64,000 bases of DNA, from NCBI GenBank assembly GCA_037893245.1, contig JBAIAA010000245.1, positions 62,001 to 126,000 of the forward strand. The letters run 5' to 3'. The notes beneath the pieces are model-generated. The model had not been told where the DNA came from and did no database searches. It saw only the letters and a list, made by a program, of their open reading frames with translations. The position numbers and the translations under genes are program-made. Positions 1-14,743 of this stretch are shown in pieces. Each line of letters starts with the position of its first letter. Within the stretch, counting starts at the first letter, position 1. The stretch is from Crossaster papposus (lineage: Eukaryota > Echinodermata > Asteroidea > Velatida > Solasteridae).

Positions 1-3000
1 TAAATCCGATTGACCTAAAAGTTAGCGCACACCTCAACCACCATCCTCAGAAGGGCCAATATGAAAATCGCCATGATGACGTCATCGGGGGTCATGTGAC
101 GTCACATTAAAGGTCAGTTTTTAGGACCCTCTATCTCTGGAAGTACAAGTCCGATTAGTGTCAAACTTGGTATACAGGTATTCCGGGATGTGTTATATAC
201 GAAAATTAAGGTGACGTCATAATGACGTCATAACGACGTCGTGTGACGTCACATTAAAGGTGTAGTTTTCCCCATAAGATTTGTACACGTTTTTTCACCC
301 GATATATATTTGGCACTTTGGTAAATCCGATCGACTTCAGACTTGGCTAGCTACTCTTAGCATACTACCCACGGATGATTCTAGAATAAATTCGTCACGA
401 TTACGTCATTCGTGGTCACGTGACATCACGTTAAAGGTGCAGTTTTTTCCCCATAGGTTTTGTACACGTTTTTCTTCAGACTATTGACTTTGACACTTTG
501 GTAAATCCGATCGACTTCCGACTTAGCACACACTTCGATCGCCATCCCCAGGAGGGCCAAGATAAAAATCGTCATGATGACGTCTTCGTGGGTCATGTGA
601 CGTCACATTAAAGGTGCATTTTTTTGGACCCTCTATCTCTGGAAGTACAGGTCCGATTGTGCTCAAACTTGGTTTACAGGTATTCCGGGATGTGCTATAA
701 ATATAAATGGAGGTGATGGCATGATGACGTCATCGGGTGTAATGTGGCGTCACCTTAAAGGTGTAGTTGTTAAGACCCTCTATCTCTAGAAGTACAGGTC
801 CGATTGGGGTCAAACTTGGTATGCACGTATTCCGGGATGTGTTATAGGTATACATTGAGCTGACGTAATGATAACGACATCGGGTGTCATGTGACGTCAC
901 ATTAAAGGTGAGTTTTCAAGACCATCTATCTCTGAAAGTACAAGTCCGATTTGGGTCAACATTGATACGCAAGTATTTCGGGATGTGTTATAGGTATTAA
1001 TTGGGGTCACGTCATGATTATGTCATCGGGTGTAATGAGATGTCACATTAAAGGTGTATTTGTTATAGTTTTAGATGAATGTTTTTGTCATTTTTGTCAC
1101 TTTCAGACTTTTTCCCATAGGATTTGTACACGTTTTTTCAGCCAATACACTTTGACACTTTGATAAATCCGATCGACTTGAGACTTGGTATGCATTTAGA
1201 CAACCACCCAAAGACGGTCCTAGAAGAAATTCGTCGCGATTACGTCATTCAAGGTCACGTGACTTCGCGTCAAAGTTGAAATTTTCCCCATAGGTTTTGT
1301 ACACGTTTTTCTTCAGACTATTGACTTTGGCACTTTGGTAAATTTAATCGACTTGAGACTTTGCACACACATAGACCACCACACACACATATTGAAAATA
1401 ATGTAAGACACTCGAAACAGCTCTGTGTTTGTCCACAAACACATGTCTAGTTTTTTTTTTCTTTTTTCCACTTTCAGACTTTTTCTCATAGGATTTGTAC
1501 ACGTTTCGTTCAGCCAATACACTTTGACACTTTGGTAGATCCGATCGACTTTAGACTTGGCATACATTTAGACAACCACGCAAGGACGGTCCTAGAAGAA
1601 ATTCGTCGCGATTACGTCATTCATGGTCACGTGACGTCACGTTAAAGGTGCAATTTTTCCCCATAGGTTTTGTACACGTTTTCATCCAGACTATTGACTT
1701 TGACACTTTAGTAAATCCGATTGACCTAAAAGTTAGCACACACCTCAACCACCATCCTCAGAAGGGCCAATATGAAAATCGCCATGATGACGTCATCGGG
1801 GGTCATGTGACGTCACATTAAAGGTTCAGTTTTTAGGAGCCTCTAACTCTGGAAGTACAAGTCCGATTAGTGTCAAACTTGGTATACAGGTATTCTGGGA
1901 TGTGTTATATACGAAAATTAAGGTGACGTCGTAATGACGTCATAACGACGTCATGTGACGTCACATTAAAGGTGTAGTTTTCCCCATACGATTTGTACAC
2001 GTTTTTTCACCCGATATATATTTGGCACTTTGGTAAATCCGATCGACTTCAGACTTGGCTAGCTACTCTTAGCATACTACCCACGGATGATTCTAGAAGA
2101 AATTCGTCACGATTACGTCATTCATGGTCTCGTGACGTCACGTTAAAGGTTCAGTTTTCCCCCTTAGGTTTTGTACACGTTTTCATCAAGACTATTGACT
2201 TCGACACTTTAGTAAATCCGATTGACCTAAAAGTTAGCGCACACCTCAACCACCATCCTCAGAAGGGCCAATATGAAAATCGCCATGATGACGTCATCGG
2301 GGGTCATGTGACGTCACATTAAAGGTCAGTTTTTAGGACCCTCTATCTCTGGAAGTACAAGTCCGATTAGTGTCAAACTTGGTATACAGGTATTCCGGGA
2401 TGTGTTATATACGAAAATTAAGGTGACGTCATAATGACGTCATAACGACGTCGTGTGACGTCACATTAAAGGTGTAGTTTTCCCCATAAGATTTGTACAC
2501 GTTTTTTCACCCGATATATATTTGGCACTTTGGTAAATCCGATCGACTTCAGACTTGGCTAGCTACTCTTAGCATACTACCCACGGATGATTCTAGAATA
2601 AATTCGTCACGATTACGTCATTCGTGGTCACGTGACATCACGTTAAAGGTGCAGTTTTTTCCCCATAGGTTTTGTACACGTTTTTCTTCAGACTATTGAC
2701 TTTGACACTTTGGTAAATCCGATCGACTTCCGACTTAGCACACACTTCGATCGCCATCCCCAGGAGGGCCAAGATAAAAATCGTCATGATGACGTCTTCG
2801 TGGGTCATGTGACGTCACATTAAAGGTGCATTTTTTTGGACCCTCTATCTCTGGAAGTACAGGTCCGATTGTGCTCAAACTTGGTTTACAGGTATTCCGG
2901 GATGTGCTATAAATATAAATGGAGGTGATGGCATGATGACGTCATCGGGTGTAATGTGGCGTCACCTTAAAGGTGTAGTTGTTAAGACCCTCTATCTCTA

Positions 3001-5865
3001 GAAGTACAGGTCCGATTGGGGTCAAACTTGGTATGCACGTATTCCGGGATGTGTTATAGGTATACATTGAGCTGACGTAATGATAACGACATCGGGTGTC
3101 ATGTGACGTCACATTAAAGGTGAGTTTTCAAGACCATCTATCTCTGAAAGTACAAGTCCGATTTGGGTCAACATTGATACGCAAGTATTTCGGGATGTGT
3201 TATAGGTATTAATTGGGGTCACGTCATGATTATGTCATCGGGTGTAATGAGATGTCACATTAAAGGTGTATTTGTTATAGTTTTAGATGAATGTTTTTGT
3301 CATTTTTGTCACTTTCAGACTTTTTCCCATAGGATTTGTACACGTTTTTTCAGCCAATACACTTTGACACTTTGATAAATCCGATCGACTTGAGACTTGG
3401 TATGCATTTAGACAACCACCCAAAGACGGTCCTAGAAGAAATTCGTCGCGATTACGTCATTCAAGGTCACGTGACTTCGCGTCAAAGTTGAAATTTTCCC
3501 CATAGGTTTTGTACACGTTTTTCTTCAGACTATTGACTTTGGCACTTTGGTAAATCCGATCGACTTGAAACTTGGCATACCTTTAGAACATCACTCACAG
3601 ATGGTTCTGGAAGAAATTCGGCACGATTGCGTCATTCAAGGTCATGTGACGTCACGTTAAAGGTTCAATTTGGCCCCCATAGGTTTTGTACACGTTTTTC
3701 TTTAGACTATTGACTTTGACACTTTCTTAAATTTAATCGACTTGAGACTTTGCACACACATAGACCACCACACACACATATTGAAAATAATGTAAGACAC
3801 TCGAAACAGCTCTGTGTTTGTCCACAAACACATGTCTAGTTTTTTTTTTTTTTTTTCCCACTTTCAGACTTTTTCTCATAGGATTTGTACACGTTTCGTT
3901 CAGCCAATACACTTTGACACTTTGGTAGATCCGATCGACTTTAGACTTGGCATACATTTAGACAACCACGCAAGGACAGTCCTAGAAGAAATTCGTCGCG
4001 ATTACGTCATTCATGGTCACGTGACGTCACGTTAAAGGTGCAATTTTTCCCCATAGGTTTTGTACACGTTTTCATCCAGACTATTGACTTTGACACTTTA
4101 GTAAATCCGATTGACCTAAAAGTTAGCACACACCTCAACCACCATCCTCAGAAGGGCCAATATGAAAATCGCCATGATGACGTCATCGGGGGTCATGTGA
4201 CGTCACATTAAAGGTCAGTTTTTAGGAGCCTCTAACTCTGGAAGTACAAGTCCGATTAGTGTCAAACTTGGTATACAGGTATTCCGGGATGTGTTATATA
4301 CGAAAATTAAGGTGACGTCATAATGACGTCATAACGACGTCGTGTGACGTCACATTAAAGGTGTAGTTTTCCCCATAAGATTTGTACACGTTTTTTCACC
4401 CGATATATATTTGGCACTTTGGTAAATCCGATCGACTTCAGACTTGGCTAGCTACTCTTAGCATACTACCCACGGATGATTCTAGAATAAATTCGTCACG
4501 ATTACGTCATTCGTGGTCACGTGACATCACGTTAAAGGTGCAGTTTTTTCCCCATAGGTTTTGTACACGTTTTTCTTCAGACTATTGACTTTGACACTTT
4601 GGTAAATCCGATCGACTTCCGACTTAGCACACACTTCGATCGCCATCCCCAGGAGGGCCAAGATAAAAATCGTCATTATGACGTCTTCGTGGGTCATGTG
4701 ACGTCACATTAAAGGTGCATTTTTTTGGACCCTCTATCTCTGGAAGTACAGGTCCGATTGTGCTCAAACTTGGTTTACAGGTATTCCGGGATGTGCTATA
4801 AATATAAATGGAGGTGATGGCATGATGACGTCATCGGGTGTAATGTGGCGTCACCTTAAAGGTGTAGTTGTTAAGACCCTCTATCTCTAGAAGTACAGGT
4901 CCGATTGGGGTCAAACTTGGTATGCACGTATTCCGGGATGTGTTATAGGTATACATTGAGCTGACGTAATGATAACGACATCGGGTGTCATGTGACGTCA
5001 CATTAAAGGTGAGTTTTCAAGACCATCTATCTCTGAAAGTACAAGTCCGATTTGGGTCAACATTGATACGCAAGTATTTCGGGATGTGTTATAGGTATTA
5101 ATTGGGGTCACGTCATGATTATGTCATCGGGTGTAATGAGATGTCACATTAAAGGTGTATTTGTTATAGTTTTAGATGAATGTTTTTGTCATTTTTGTCA
5201 CTTTCAGACTTTTTCCCATAGGATTTGTACACGTTTTTTCTGCCATAGCACTTTGACACTTTGGTAAATCCGATCGACTTGATACTTGGCATACATTTAG
5301 ACAACCACCCACAGATGGTCCTAGAAGAAATTTGTCACGATTACGTCATTCAAGGTCACGTGACATCACGTTAAAGGTGAACATTTTCCCATAGGTTTTG
5401 TACACGGTTTTTTTCAGACTATTGACTTTGGCACTTAGGTAAATCCGACCGACTTCAAACTTGGCATACACTTAGAACACCACCCCCAGATGTTTCTCAA
5501 AGAAATTTGTCATGATTGCATCATTCAAGGTTACGTGATGTAACATTCAAGGTTCACATTTTTCTCCCATTGGTTTTGTACACGTTTTTCTTTAGACTAT
5601 TGACTTTGACACTTTAGTAAATCCGATCGTCTTGAAACTTGGCACACACTTAGAACATCACTCATATATGGTTCTGGAAGAAATTCTGCACGATTGCGTC
5701 ATTCAAGGTCATGTGACGTCACGTTAAAGGTTCAATTTGTCCCCCATAGATTTTGTACACGTTTTTCTTTAGACTATTGACTTTGACACTTTCGTAAATT
5801 TGATCGACTTGAGACTTGGCACACACATAGACCACCACACACACATATTGAAAATAATGTAAGAC

Positions 5866-6036
5866 ACTCGAAACAGCTCTGTGTTTGTCCACAAACACAT
5901 GTCTAGTTTTTTAGCTGTTTCGGCATTTCAGCCGAAACAGCTATTGTTTTCGTTAAAGTTTTTTTTATTCTTTTTTTTTTAGCTGTTTCGGCATTTCAGC
6001 CGAAACAGCTATTGTAATCGTTAAAGTTTTTTTTAT

Positions 6037-6066
<30 letters not shown>
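5866..6066. repeat. hairpin module with T-tract, duplicated inside the satellite
   Basis: A module with the inverted repeat TGTTTGT-CC-ACAAACA, then CTAG and a long T run, interrupts satellite subunits here and at about 1413, 3801, 7967, 8698, 10764, 12070 and 14011. In this copy it is followed by two 68-bp-spaced copies (5913 and 5981) of a perfect hairpin, AGCTGTTTCGGC-ATTTCA-GCCGAAACAGCT, each followed by a T-rich run. The recurrent position next to the same satellite sequence suggests it was amplified together with the array. Confidence 0.8.
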
Positions 6067-6067
<1 letters not shown>

Positions 6068-9000
6068 CCAGTTTCAGACTTTTTCCCATAGGATTTGTAC
6101 ACGTTTCGTTCAGCCAATACACTTTGACACTTTGGTAAATCCGATCGACTTGAAACTTGGCATACAATAAGAACACCACCCACGGATGGTCCTAGAAGAA
6201 ATTCGTCGCGATTACGTCATTCATGGTCACGTGACGTCGCGTTAAAGGTGCAATTTTTCCCCATAGGTTTTGTACACGTTTTCATCCAGACTATTGACTT
6301 TGACACTTTAGTAAATCCGATTGACCTAAAAGTTAGCACACACCTCAACCACCATCCTCAGAAGGGCCAATATGAAAATCGCCACGATGACGTCATTGGG
6401 GGTCATGTGACGTCACATTAAAGGTTCAGTTTTTAGGACCCTCTATCTCTGGAAGTACAAGTCCGATTAGAGTCAAACTTGGTATACAGGTAATCCGGGA
6501 TGTGTTATATACGAAAATTAAGGTGACGTCATAATGACGTCATAACGACGTCTTTTGACGTCACATTAAAGGTGTAGTTTTCCCCATAAGATTTGTACAC
6601 GTTTTTTTCACCCGATATATATTTGGCACTTTGGTAAATCCGATCGACTTCAGACTTGGCTAGCTACTCTTAGCATACTACCCACGGATGATTCTAGAAG
6701 AAATTCGTCACGATTACGTCATTCATGGTCACGTGACGTCACGTTAAAGGTTCAATTTTCCCCCATAGGTTTTTTACACGTTTTCATCAAGATTATTGAC
6801 TTCGACACTTTAGTAAATCCGATTGACCTAAAAGTTAGCGCACACCTCAACCACCAACCTCAGAAGGGCCAATATGAAAATCGCCATGATGACGTCATCG
6901 GGGGTCATGTGACGTCACATTAAAGGTTCAGTTCTTATGACCCTCTATCTCTGGAAGTACAAGTCCGATTAGAGTCAAACTTGGTATACAGGTATTCCGG
7001 GATGTGTTATATACGAAAATTAAGGTGACGTCATAATGACGTCATAACGACGTCATGTGACGTCACATTAAAGGTATAGTTTTCCCCATAAGATTTGTAC
7101 ACGTTTTTTCACCCGATATATATTTGGCACTTTGGTAAATCCGATCGACTTCAGACTTGGCTAGCTACTCTTAGCATACTACCCACAGATGATCCTAGAA
7201 GAAATTCGTCACGATTACGTCATTCGTGGTCACGTGACATCACGTTAAAGGTGCAGTTTTTTCCCCATAGGTTTTGTACACGTTTTTCTTCAGACTATTG
7301 ACTTTGACACTTTGGTAAATCCGATCGACTTCGGACTTAGCACACACTTCGATCACCATCCCCAGGAGGGCCAAGATAAAAATCGTCATGATGACGTCAT
7401 CGTGGGTCGTGTGACGTCACATTAAAGGTGCAGTTTTTTGGACCCACTATCTCTGGAAGTACAGGTCCGATTGTGCTCAAACTTGGTTTACAGGTATTCC
7501 GGGATATGCTATAGATATAAATGGAGGTGATGGCATGATGACGTCATCGGGTGTAATGTGGCGTCACCTTAAAGGTGTAGTTGTTAAGACCCTCTATCTC
7601 TAGAAGTACAGGTCCGATTGGGGTCAAACTTGGTATGCAAGTATTCCGGGATGTGTTATAGGTAACATTGAGCTGACGTAATGATAACAACATCGGGTGT
7701 CATGTGACGTCACATTAAAGGTGAGTTTTCAAGACCATCTATCTCTGAAAGTACAAGTCCGATTCGGGTCAAACTTGGTACGCAAGTATTTCGGGATGTG
7801 TTATAGGTATTAATTGAGGTCATGTCATGATTATGTCATCGGGTGTAATGAGATGTCACATTAAAGGTGTATTTGTTATAGTTTTAGATGAATGTTTTTG
7901 TCATTTTTGTCACATTTGTTATCAATGAAAGTATGTTGTGATGGTGTCAAAGAATCATTTAACACTGCCGAAACAGCTAGTGTTTGTCCACAAACACATC
8001 TAGTTTTTTTTTTTTTTTTTTTTTTTCCACTTTCAGACTTTTTCTCATAGGATTTGTACACGTTTCGTTCAGCCAATACACTTTGACACTTTGGTAGATC
8101 CGATCGACTTTAGACTTGGCATACATTTAGACAACCACGCAAGGACGGTCCTAGAAGAAATTCGTCGCGATTACGTCATTCATGGTCACGTGACGTCACG
8201 TTAAAGGTGCAATTTTTCCCCATAGGTTTTGTACACGTTTTCATCCAGACTATTGACTTTGACACTTTGATACATCCGACCGACTTGAAACTTGGCATAT
8301 ACTTAGAACATCACCCACAGATGGTCTTGGAAGAAATTCGGCACGATTGCGTCATTCAAGGTCACGTAACGTCAAGTTAAAGTTTCAATTTTTTCCCCCA
8401 TAGGTTTTGTACACGTTTTTCTTTAGACTATGACTTCGACACTTTCGTAAATTTGATCGACTTGAGACTTGGCACACACTTAGAACATCACTCATATATG
8501 GTTCTGGAAGAAATTCGGCACGATTGCGTCATTCAAGGTCATGTGACGTCACGTTAAAGGTTCATTTTGTCCCCCATAGGTTTTGTACACGTTTTTCTTT
8601 AGACTATTGACTTTGACACTTTCGTAAATTTGATCAACTTGAGACTTGGCACACACATAGACCACCACACACACATATTGAAAATAATGTAAGACACTCG
8701 AAACAGCTCTGTGTTTGTCCACAAACACATGTCTAGTTTTTTTTTTTTTTCCACTTTCAGACTTTTTCTCATAGGATTTGTACACGTTTCGTTCAGCCAA
8801 TACACTTTGACACTTTGGTAGATCCGATCGACTTTAGACTTGGCATACATTTAGACAACCACGCAAGGACAGTCCTAGAAGAAATTCGTCGCGATTACGT
8901 CATTCATGGTCACGTGACGTCACGTTAAAGGTGCAATTTTTCCCCATAGGTTTTGTACACGTTTTCATCCAGACTATTGACTTTGACACTTTAGTAAATC

Positions 9001-11357
9001 CGATTGACCTAAAAGTTAGCACACACCTCAACCACCATCCTCAGAAGGGCCAATATGAAAATCGCCATGATGACGTCATCGGGGGTCATGTGACGTCACA
9101 TTAAAGGTCAGTTTTTAGGAGCCTCTAACTCTGGAAGTACAAGTCCGATTAGTGTCAAACTTGGTATACAGGTATTCCGGGATGTGTTATATACGAAAAT
9201 TAAGGTGACGTCATAATGACGTCATAACGACGTCGTGTGACGTCACATTAAAGGTGTAGTTTTCCCCATAAGATTTGTACACGTTTTTTCACCCGATATA
9301 TATTTGGCACTTTGGTAAATCCGATCGACTTCAGACTTGGCTAGCTACTCTTAGCATACTACCCACGGATGATTCTAGAATAAATTCGTCACGATTACGT
9401 CATTCGTGGTCACGTGACATCACGTTAAAGGTGCAGTTTTTTCCCCATAGGTTTTGTACACGTTTTTCTTCAGACTATTGACTTTGACACTTTGGTAAAT
9501 CCGATCGACTTCCGACTTAGCACACACTTCGATCGCCATCCCCAGGAGGGCCAAGATAAAAATCGTCATTATGACGTCTTCGTGGGTCATGTGACGTCAC
9601 ATTAAAGGTGCATTTTTTTGGACCCTCTATCTCTGGAAGTACAGGTCCGATTGTGCTCAAACTTGGTTTACAGGTATTCCGGGATGTGCTATAAATATAA
9701 ATGGAGGTGATGGCATGATGACGTCATCGGGTGTAATGTGGCGTCACCTTAAAGGTGTAGTTGTTAAGACCCTCTATCTCTAGAAGTACAGGTCCGATTG
9801 GGGTCAAACTTGGTATGCACGTATTCCGGGATGTGTTATAGGTATACATTGAGCTGACGTAATGATAACGACATCGGGTGTCATGTGACGTCACATTAAA
9901 GGTGAGTTTTCAAGACCATCTATCTCTGAAAGTACAAGTCCGATTTGGGTCAACATTGATACGCAAGTATTTCGGGATGTGTTATAGGTATTAATTGGGG
10001 TCACGTCATGATTATGTCATCGGGTGTAATGAGATGTCACATTAAAGGTGTATTTGTTATAGTTTTAGATGAATGTTTTTGTCATTTTTGTCACTTTCAG
10101 ACTTTTTCCCATAGGATTTGTACACGTTTTTTCTGCCATAGCACTTTGACACTTTGGTAAATCCGATCGACTTGATACTTGGCATACATTTAGACAACCA
10201 CCCACAGATGGTCCTAGAAGAAATTTGTCACGATTACGTCATTCAAGGTCACGTGACATCACGTTAAAGGTGAACATTTTCCCATAGGTTTTGTACACGG
10301 TTTTTTTCAGACTATTGACTTTGGCACTTAGGTAAATCCGACCGACTTCAAACTTGGCATACACTTAGAACACCACCCCCAGATGTTTCTCAAAGAAATT
10401 TGTCATGATTGCATCATTCAAGGTTACGTGATGTAACATTCAAGGTTCACATTTTTCTCCCATTGGTTTTGTACACGTTTTTCTTTAGACTATTGACTTT
10501 GACACTTTAGTAAATCCGATCGTCTTGAAACTTGGCACACACTTAGAACATCACTCATATATGGTTCTGGAAGAAATTCTGCACGATTGCGTCATTCAAG
10601 GTCATGTGACGTCACGTTAAAGGTTCAATTTGTCCCCCATAGGTTTTGTACACGTTTTTCTTTAGACTATTGACTTTGACACTTTCGTAAATTTGATCGA
10701 CTTGAGACTTGGCACACACATAGACCACCACACACACATATTGAAAATAATGTAAGACACTCGAAACAGCTCTGTGTTTGTCCACAAACACATGTCTAGT
10801 TTTTTTTTTTTCCTCTTTCAGACTTTTCCCCATAGGATTTGTACACGTTTGTTCTGGCATAGCACTTTGACACTTTGGTAAATCCGATCGACTTGAAACT
10901 TGGCATATATTTAGTCAACCACCCAAGGACGGTCCTAGAAGAAATTCGTCGCGATTACGTCATTCATGGTCACGTGACGTCACGTTAAAGGTGCAATTTT
11001 TCCCCATAGGTTTTGTACACGTTTTTCTTCAGACTATCGACTTTGACACTTTGGTAAATCCGATCGACTTGAAACTTGGCATACACTTAGAACACCATCC
11101 ACAGATGGGTCTTGAAGACATTTGGCACGATTGCGTCATTTAAGGTCACGTGACGTGACGTTAAAGGTGCAATTTTTGTCCCTATAGGGTTTGTACACGT
11201 TTTTATTCAGACTATTGACTTTGACACTTTCGTAAATTTAATCGACTTGAGACTTAGCACACACCCTGACCACCATCTCCAGGAGGGCCAAGGGGAAAAT
11301 CGTCATGATGACGTCATCGGGGGGTCATGGCACGTCACATTAAAGGTTCAGTTTTGA

Positions 11358-11945
11358 GGACCCGCTATCTCTGGAAGTACAGGTCCGATTGGGGTCAAAC
11401 TTGGTATGCAAGTATTCCAGGGTGTGTTATAGACGAAAAATAAAATGACATCATGATGACGTCATCGTGGGTCATGTGACGTCACATTAAAGGTTCAGTT
11501 TTTAGGACCCGCTATCTCTGGAAGTACAGGTCCGATTGGGGTCAAACTTGGTATGCAAGTATTCCAGGGTGTGTTATAGACGAAAAATAAAATGACATCA
11601 TGATGACGTCATCGTGGGTCATGTGACGTCACATTAAAGGTCCAGTTTTTAGGACCCTCTATCTCTAGAAGTACATGTCCGATTGGGGTCAAACTTGGTA
11701 TGCAAGTATTCCAGGGTGTGTTATAGACGAAAAATAAAATGACATCATGATGACGTCATCGTGGGTCATGTGACGTCACATTAAAGGTCCAGTTTTTAGG
11801 ACCCTCTATCTCTAGAAGTACATGTCCGATTGGGGTCAAACTTGGTATGCAAGTATTCCAGGATGTGTTACAGACGAAAATTAAGATGACATCATGATGA
11901 CATCATCGGGTATCATGTGACGTCACATTAAAGGTTCAAATTTCC
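11358..11945. repeat. run of exact 147-bp satellite subunits
   Basis: The landmark GGACCC[GT]CTATCTCT occurs at 11358, 11505, 11652 and 11799, an exact 147-bp spacing in each case. The same subunit spaced 146-147 bp is seen at 14430, 14576 and 14723. These are the cleanest monomers of the 147-bp type, uninterrupted by the 177-bp type. Confidence 0.9.
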
Positions 11946-14743
11946 CCATAGGATTTGTACACGTTTTTTCAACTAATATATATTTGGCACTTGTGTAAAT
12001 CCAATCGACTTCAGACTTGGCACACACATAGACCACCACACACACATATATTGAAAGTAACGTTAGACAATCGAAACAGCTCTGTGTTTGTCCACAAACA
12101 CATGTCTAGTTTTTTTTTTTTCTCCTTCAGACTCTTCTCCATAGGGTTTGTACACGTTTTTTGTTCGGACAATACACTTTGGCACTTTGTTAAATCCGAT
12201 CTACTTCAGACTTGGCCTACGTGTAGACCACCACCCACAGATGATCCTAGAAGAAATTCGTCACGATTACGTCATTCATGGTCACGTGACGTCACGTTAA
12301 AGGTTCAATTTCCCCCCATAGGTTTTGTACACGTTTTCATCAAGACTATTGACTTCGACACTTTAGTAAATCCGATTGACCTAAAAGTTAGCGCACACCT
12401 CAACCACCATCCTCAGAAGGGCCAAAATGAAAATCGCCATGATGACGTCATCGGGGGTCATGTGACGTCACATTAAAGGTTCAGTTCTTAGGACCCTCTA
12501 TCTCTGGAAGTACAAGTCCGATTAGTGTCAAACTTGGTATACAGGTATTCCGGGATGTGTTATATACGAAAATTAAGGTGACGTCATAATGACGTCATAA
12601 CGACGTCATGTGACGTCACATTAAAGGTGTAGTTTTCCCCATAAGATTTGTACACGTTTTTTCACCCGATATATATTTGGCACTTTGGTAAATCCGATCG
12701 ACTTCAGACTTGGCTAGCTACTCTTAGCATACTACCCACGGATGATTCTAGAAGAAATTCGTCACGATTACGTCATTCATGGTCACGTGACGTCACGTTA
12801 AAGGTTCAATTTTCCCCCATAGGTTTTGTACACTTTTTCATCAAGACTATTGACTTCGACACTTTAGTAAATCCGATTGACCTAAAAGTTAGCGCGCACC
12901 TCAACCACCATCCTCAGAAGGGCCAAAATGAAAATCGCCATGATGACGTCATCGGGGGTCATGTGACGTCACATTAAAGGTTCAGTTCTTAGGACCCTCT
13001 ATCTCTGGAAGTACAAGTCCGATTAGTGTCAAACTTGGTATACAGGTATTCCGGGATGTGTTATATACGAAAATTAAGGTGACGTCATAATGACGTCATG
13101 TGACGTCACATTAAAGGTGTAGTTTTCCCCATAAGATTTGTACACGTTTTTTCACCCGATATATATTTGGCACTTTGGTAAATCCGATCGACTTCAGACT
13201 TGGCTAGCTACTCTTAGCATACTACCCACAGATGATTCTAGAAGAAATTCGTCACGATTACGTCATTCGTGGTCACGTGACATCACGTTAAAGGTGAAGT
13301 TTTTTCTCCATAGGTTTTGTACACGTTTTTCTTCAGACTATTGACTTTGACACTTTGGTAAATCCGATCGACTTCCGACTTAGCACACACTTCGATCACC
13401 ATCCCCAGGAGGGCCAAGATAAAAATCTTCATGATGATGTCTTCGTGGGTCATGTGACGTCACATTAAAGGTGCATTTTTTTGGACCCTCTATCTCTGGA
13501 AGTACAGGTCCGATTGTGCTCAAACGTGGTTTACAGGTATTCCGGGATATGCTATAAATATAAATGGAGGTGATGGCATGATGACGTCATCGGGTGTAAT
13601 GTGGCGTCACCTTAAAGGTGTAGTTGTTAAGACCCTCTATCTCTAGAAGTACAGGTCCGATTGGGGTCAAACTTGGTATGCACGTATTCCGGGATGTGTT
13701 ATAGGTATACATTGAGCTGACGTAATGATAACGACATCGGGTGTCATGTGACGTCACATTAAAGGTGAGTTTTCAAGACCATCTATCTCTGAAAGTACAA
13801 GTCCGATTTGGGTCAAACTTGGTACGCAAGTATTTCGGGATGTGTTATAGGTATTAATTGGGGTCACGTTATGATTATGTCATCGGGTGTAATGAGATGT
13901 CACATTAAAGGTGTATTTGTTATAGTTTTAGATGAATGTTTTTGTCATTTTTGTCACATTTGTTATCAATAAAAGTATGTTGTGATGGTGTCATAGAATC
14001 ATTTAACACTGCCGAAACAGCTAGTGTTTGTCCACAAACACATCTAGTTTTTTTTCCCTTCTGTTTCAGACTATTCTCCGTAGGATTTGTACACGTTTTT
14101 TGTTCAGCCAGTACACTTTGACACTTTGGTAGATCCGATCGACTTGAGACTTTGCATACTCTAAGACCACCACCCACAGATAGTCCTAGAAGAAATTCGT
14201 AACGATTACGTCATTCATGGTCACGTGACGTCACGTTAAAGGTGCAATTTTTTCCCATAGGTTTTGTACACGTTTTTCTTCAGACTATTGACTTTGACAC
14301 TTTGGTAAATCCGATTGACTTTAGACTTAATATAAACCTCAACCACCATCCTCAGGAGGGCCAAGAAGAAAATCGTCATGATTACGTCATCGGGGGTCAT
14401 GTGACGTCACGTTAAAGGTGCAGTTTTTAGGCCCCTTTATCTCTGGAAGTACAGGTCCGATTGGGGTCAAACTTGGTATTCATGTATTCCAGGATGAGTT
14501 ATAGACAAAAATTAGATGACATTATGATGACGTCATCGGGTGTCATGTGACGTCACATTAAAGGTGCAGTTTATAGGACCCTCTATCTCTGGAAGTACAG
14601 GTCCGATTGGGGTCAAACTTGGTATTCATGTATTCCAGGATGAGTTATAGACAAAAATTAAGTTGACATTATGATGACGTCATCGGGTGTCATGTGACGT
14701 CACATTAAAGGTGCAGTTTATAGGACCCTCTATCTCTGAAAGA

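Larger units (their letters stand above)
1..14743. repeat. TGACGTCA-rich satellite array with higher-order structure
   Basis: The whole interval is tandemly arranged. Two subunit types are visible. A ~177-bp type begins near CCCATAGGTTTTGTACACG and carries GGTCACGTGACGTCACGTT. A ~147-bp type begins GGACCCTCTATCTCTGG and ends near TGACGTCACATTAAAGGT. Nearly every subunit ends with the CRE/ATF palindrome TGACGTCA followed by CA[C]RTTAAAGGT. Subunits are organised into larger copies: 1-1345 reappears almost unchanged at 2213-3557 (offset 2212), and about 3733-5905 reappears at about 8626-10798 (offset 4893). The array is cut by the left window edge and ends at a G-tract and a PLE. The many 60-170-codon open frames inside it recur with the repeat, start at non-ATG codons and look incidental. 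Confidence 0.95.

Noticed and set aside
281-13344. Recurrent 68-, 109- and 173-codon open frames in the satellite
   Set aside because: They start at TTG-type codons, repeat exactly with the satellite unit, have no domain and are matched by frames on the other strand; they are by-products of the repeat.
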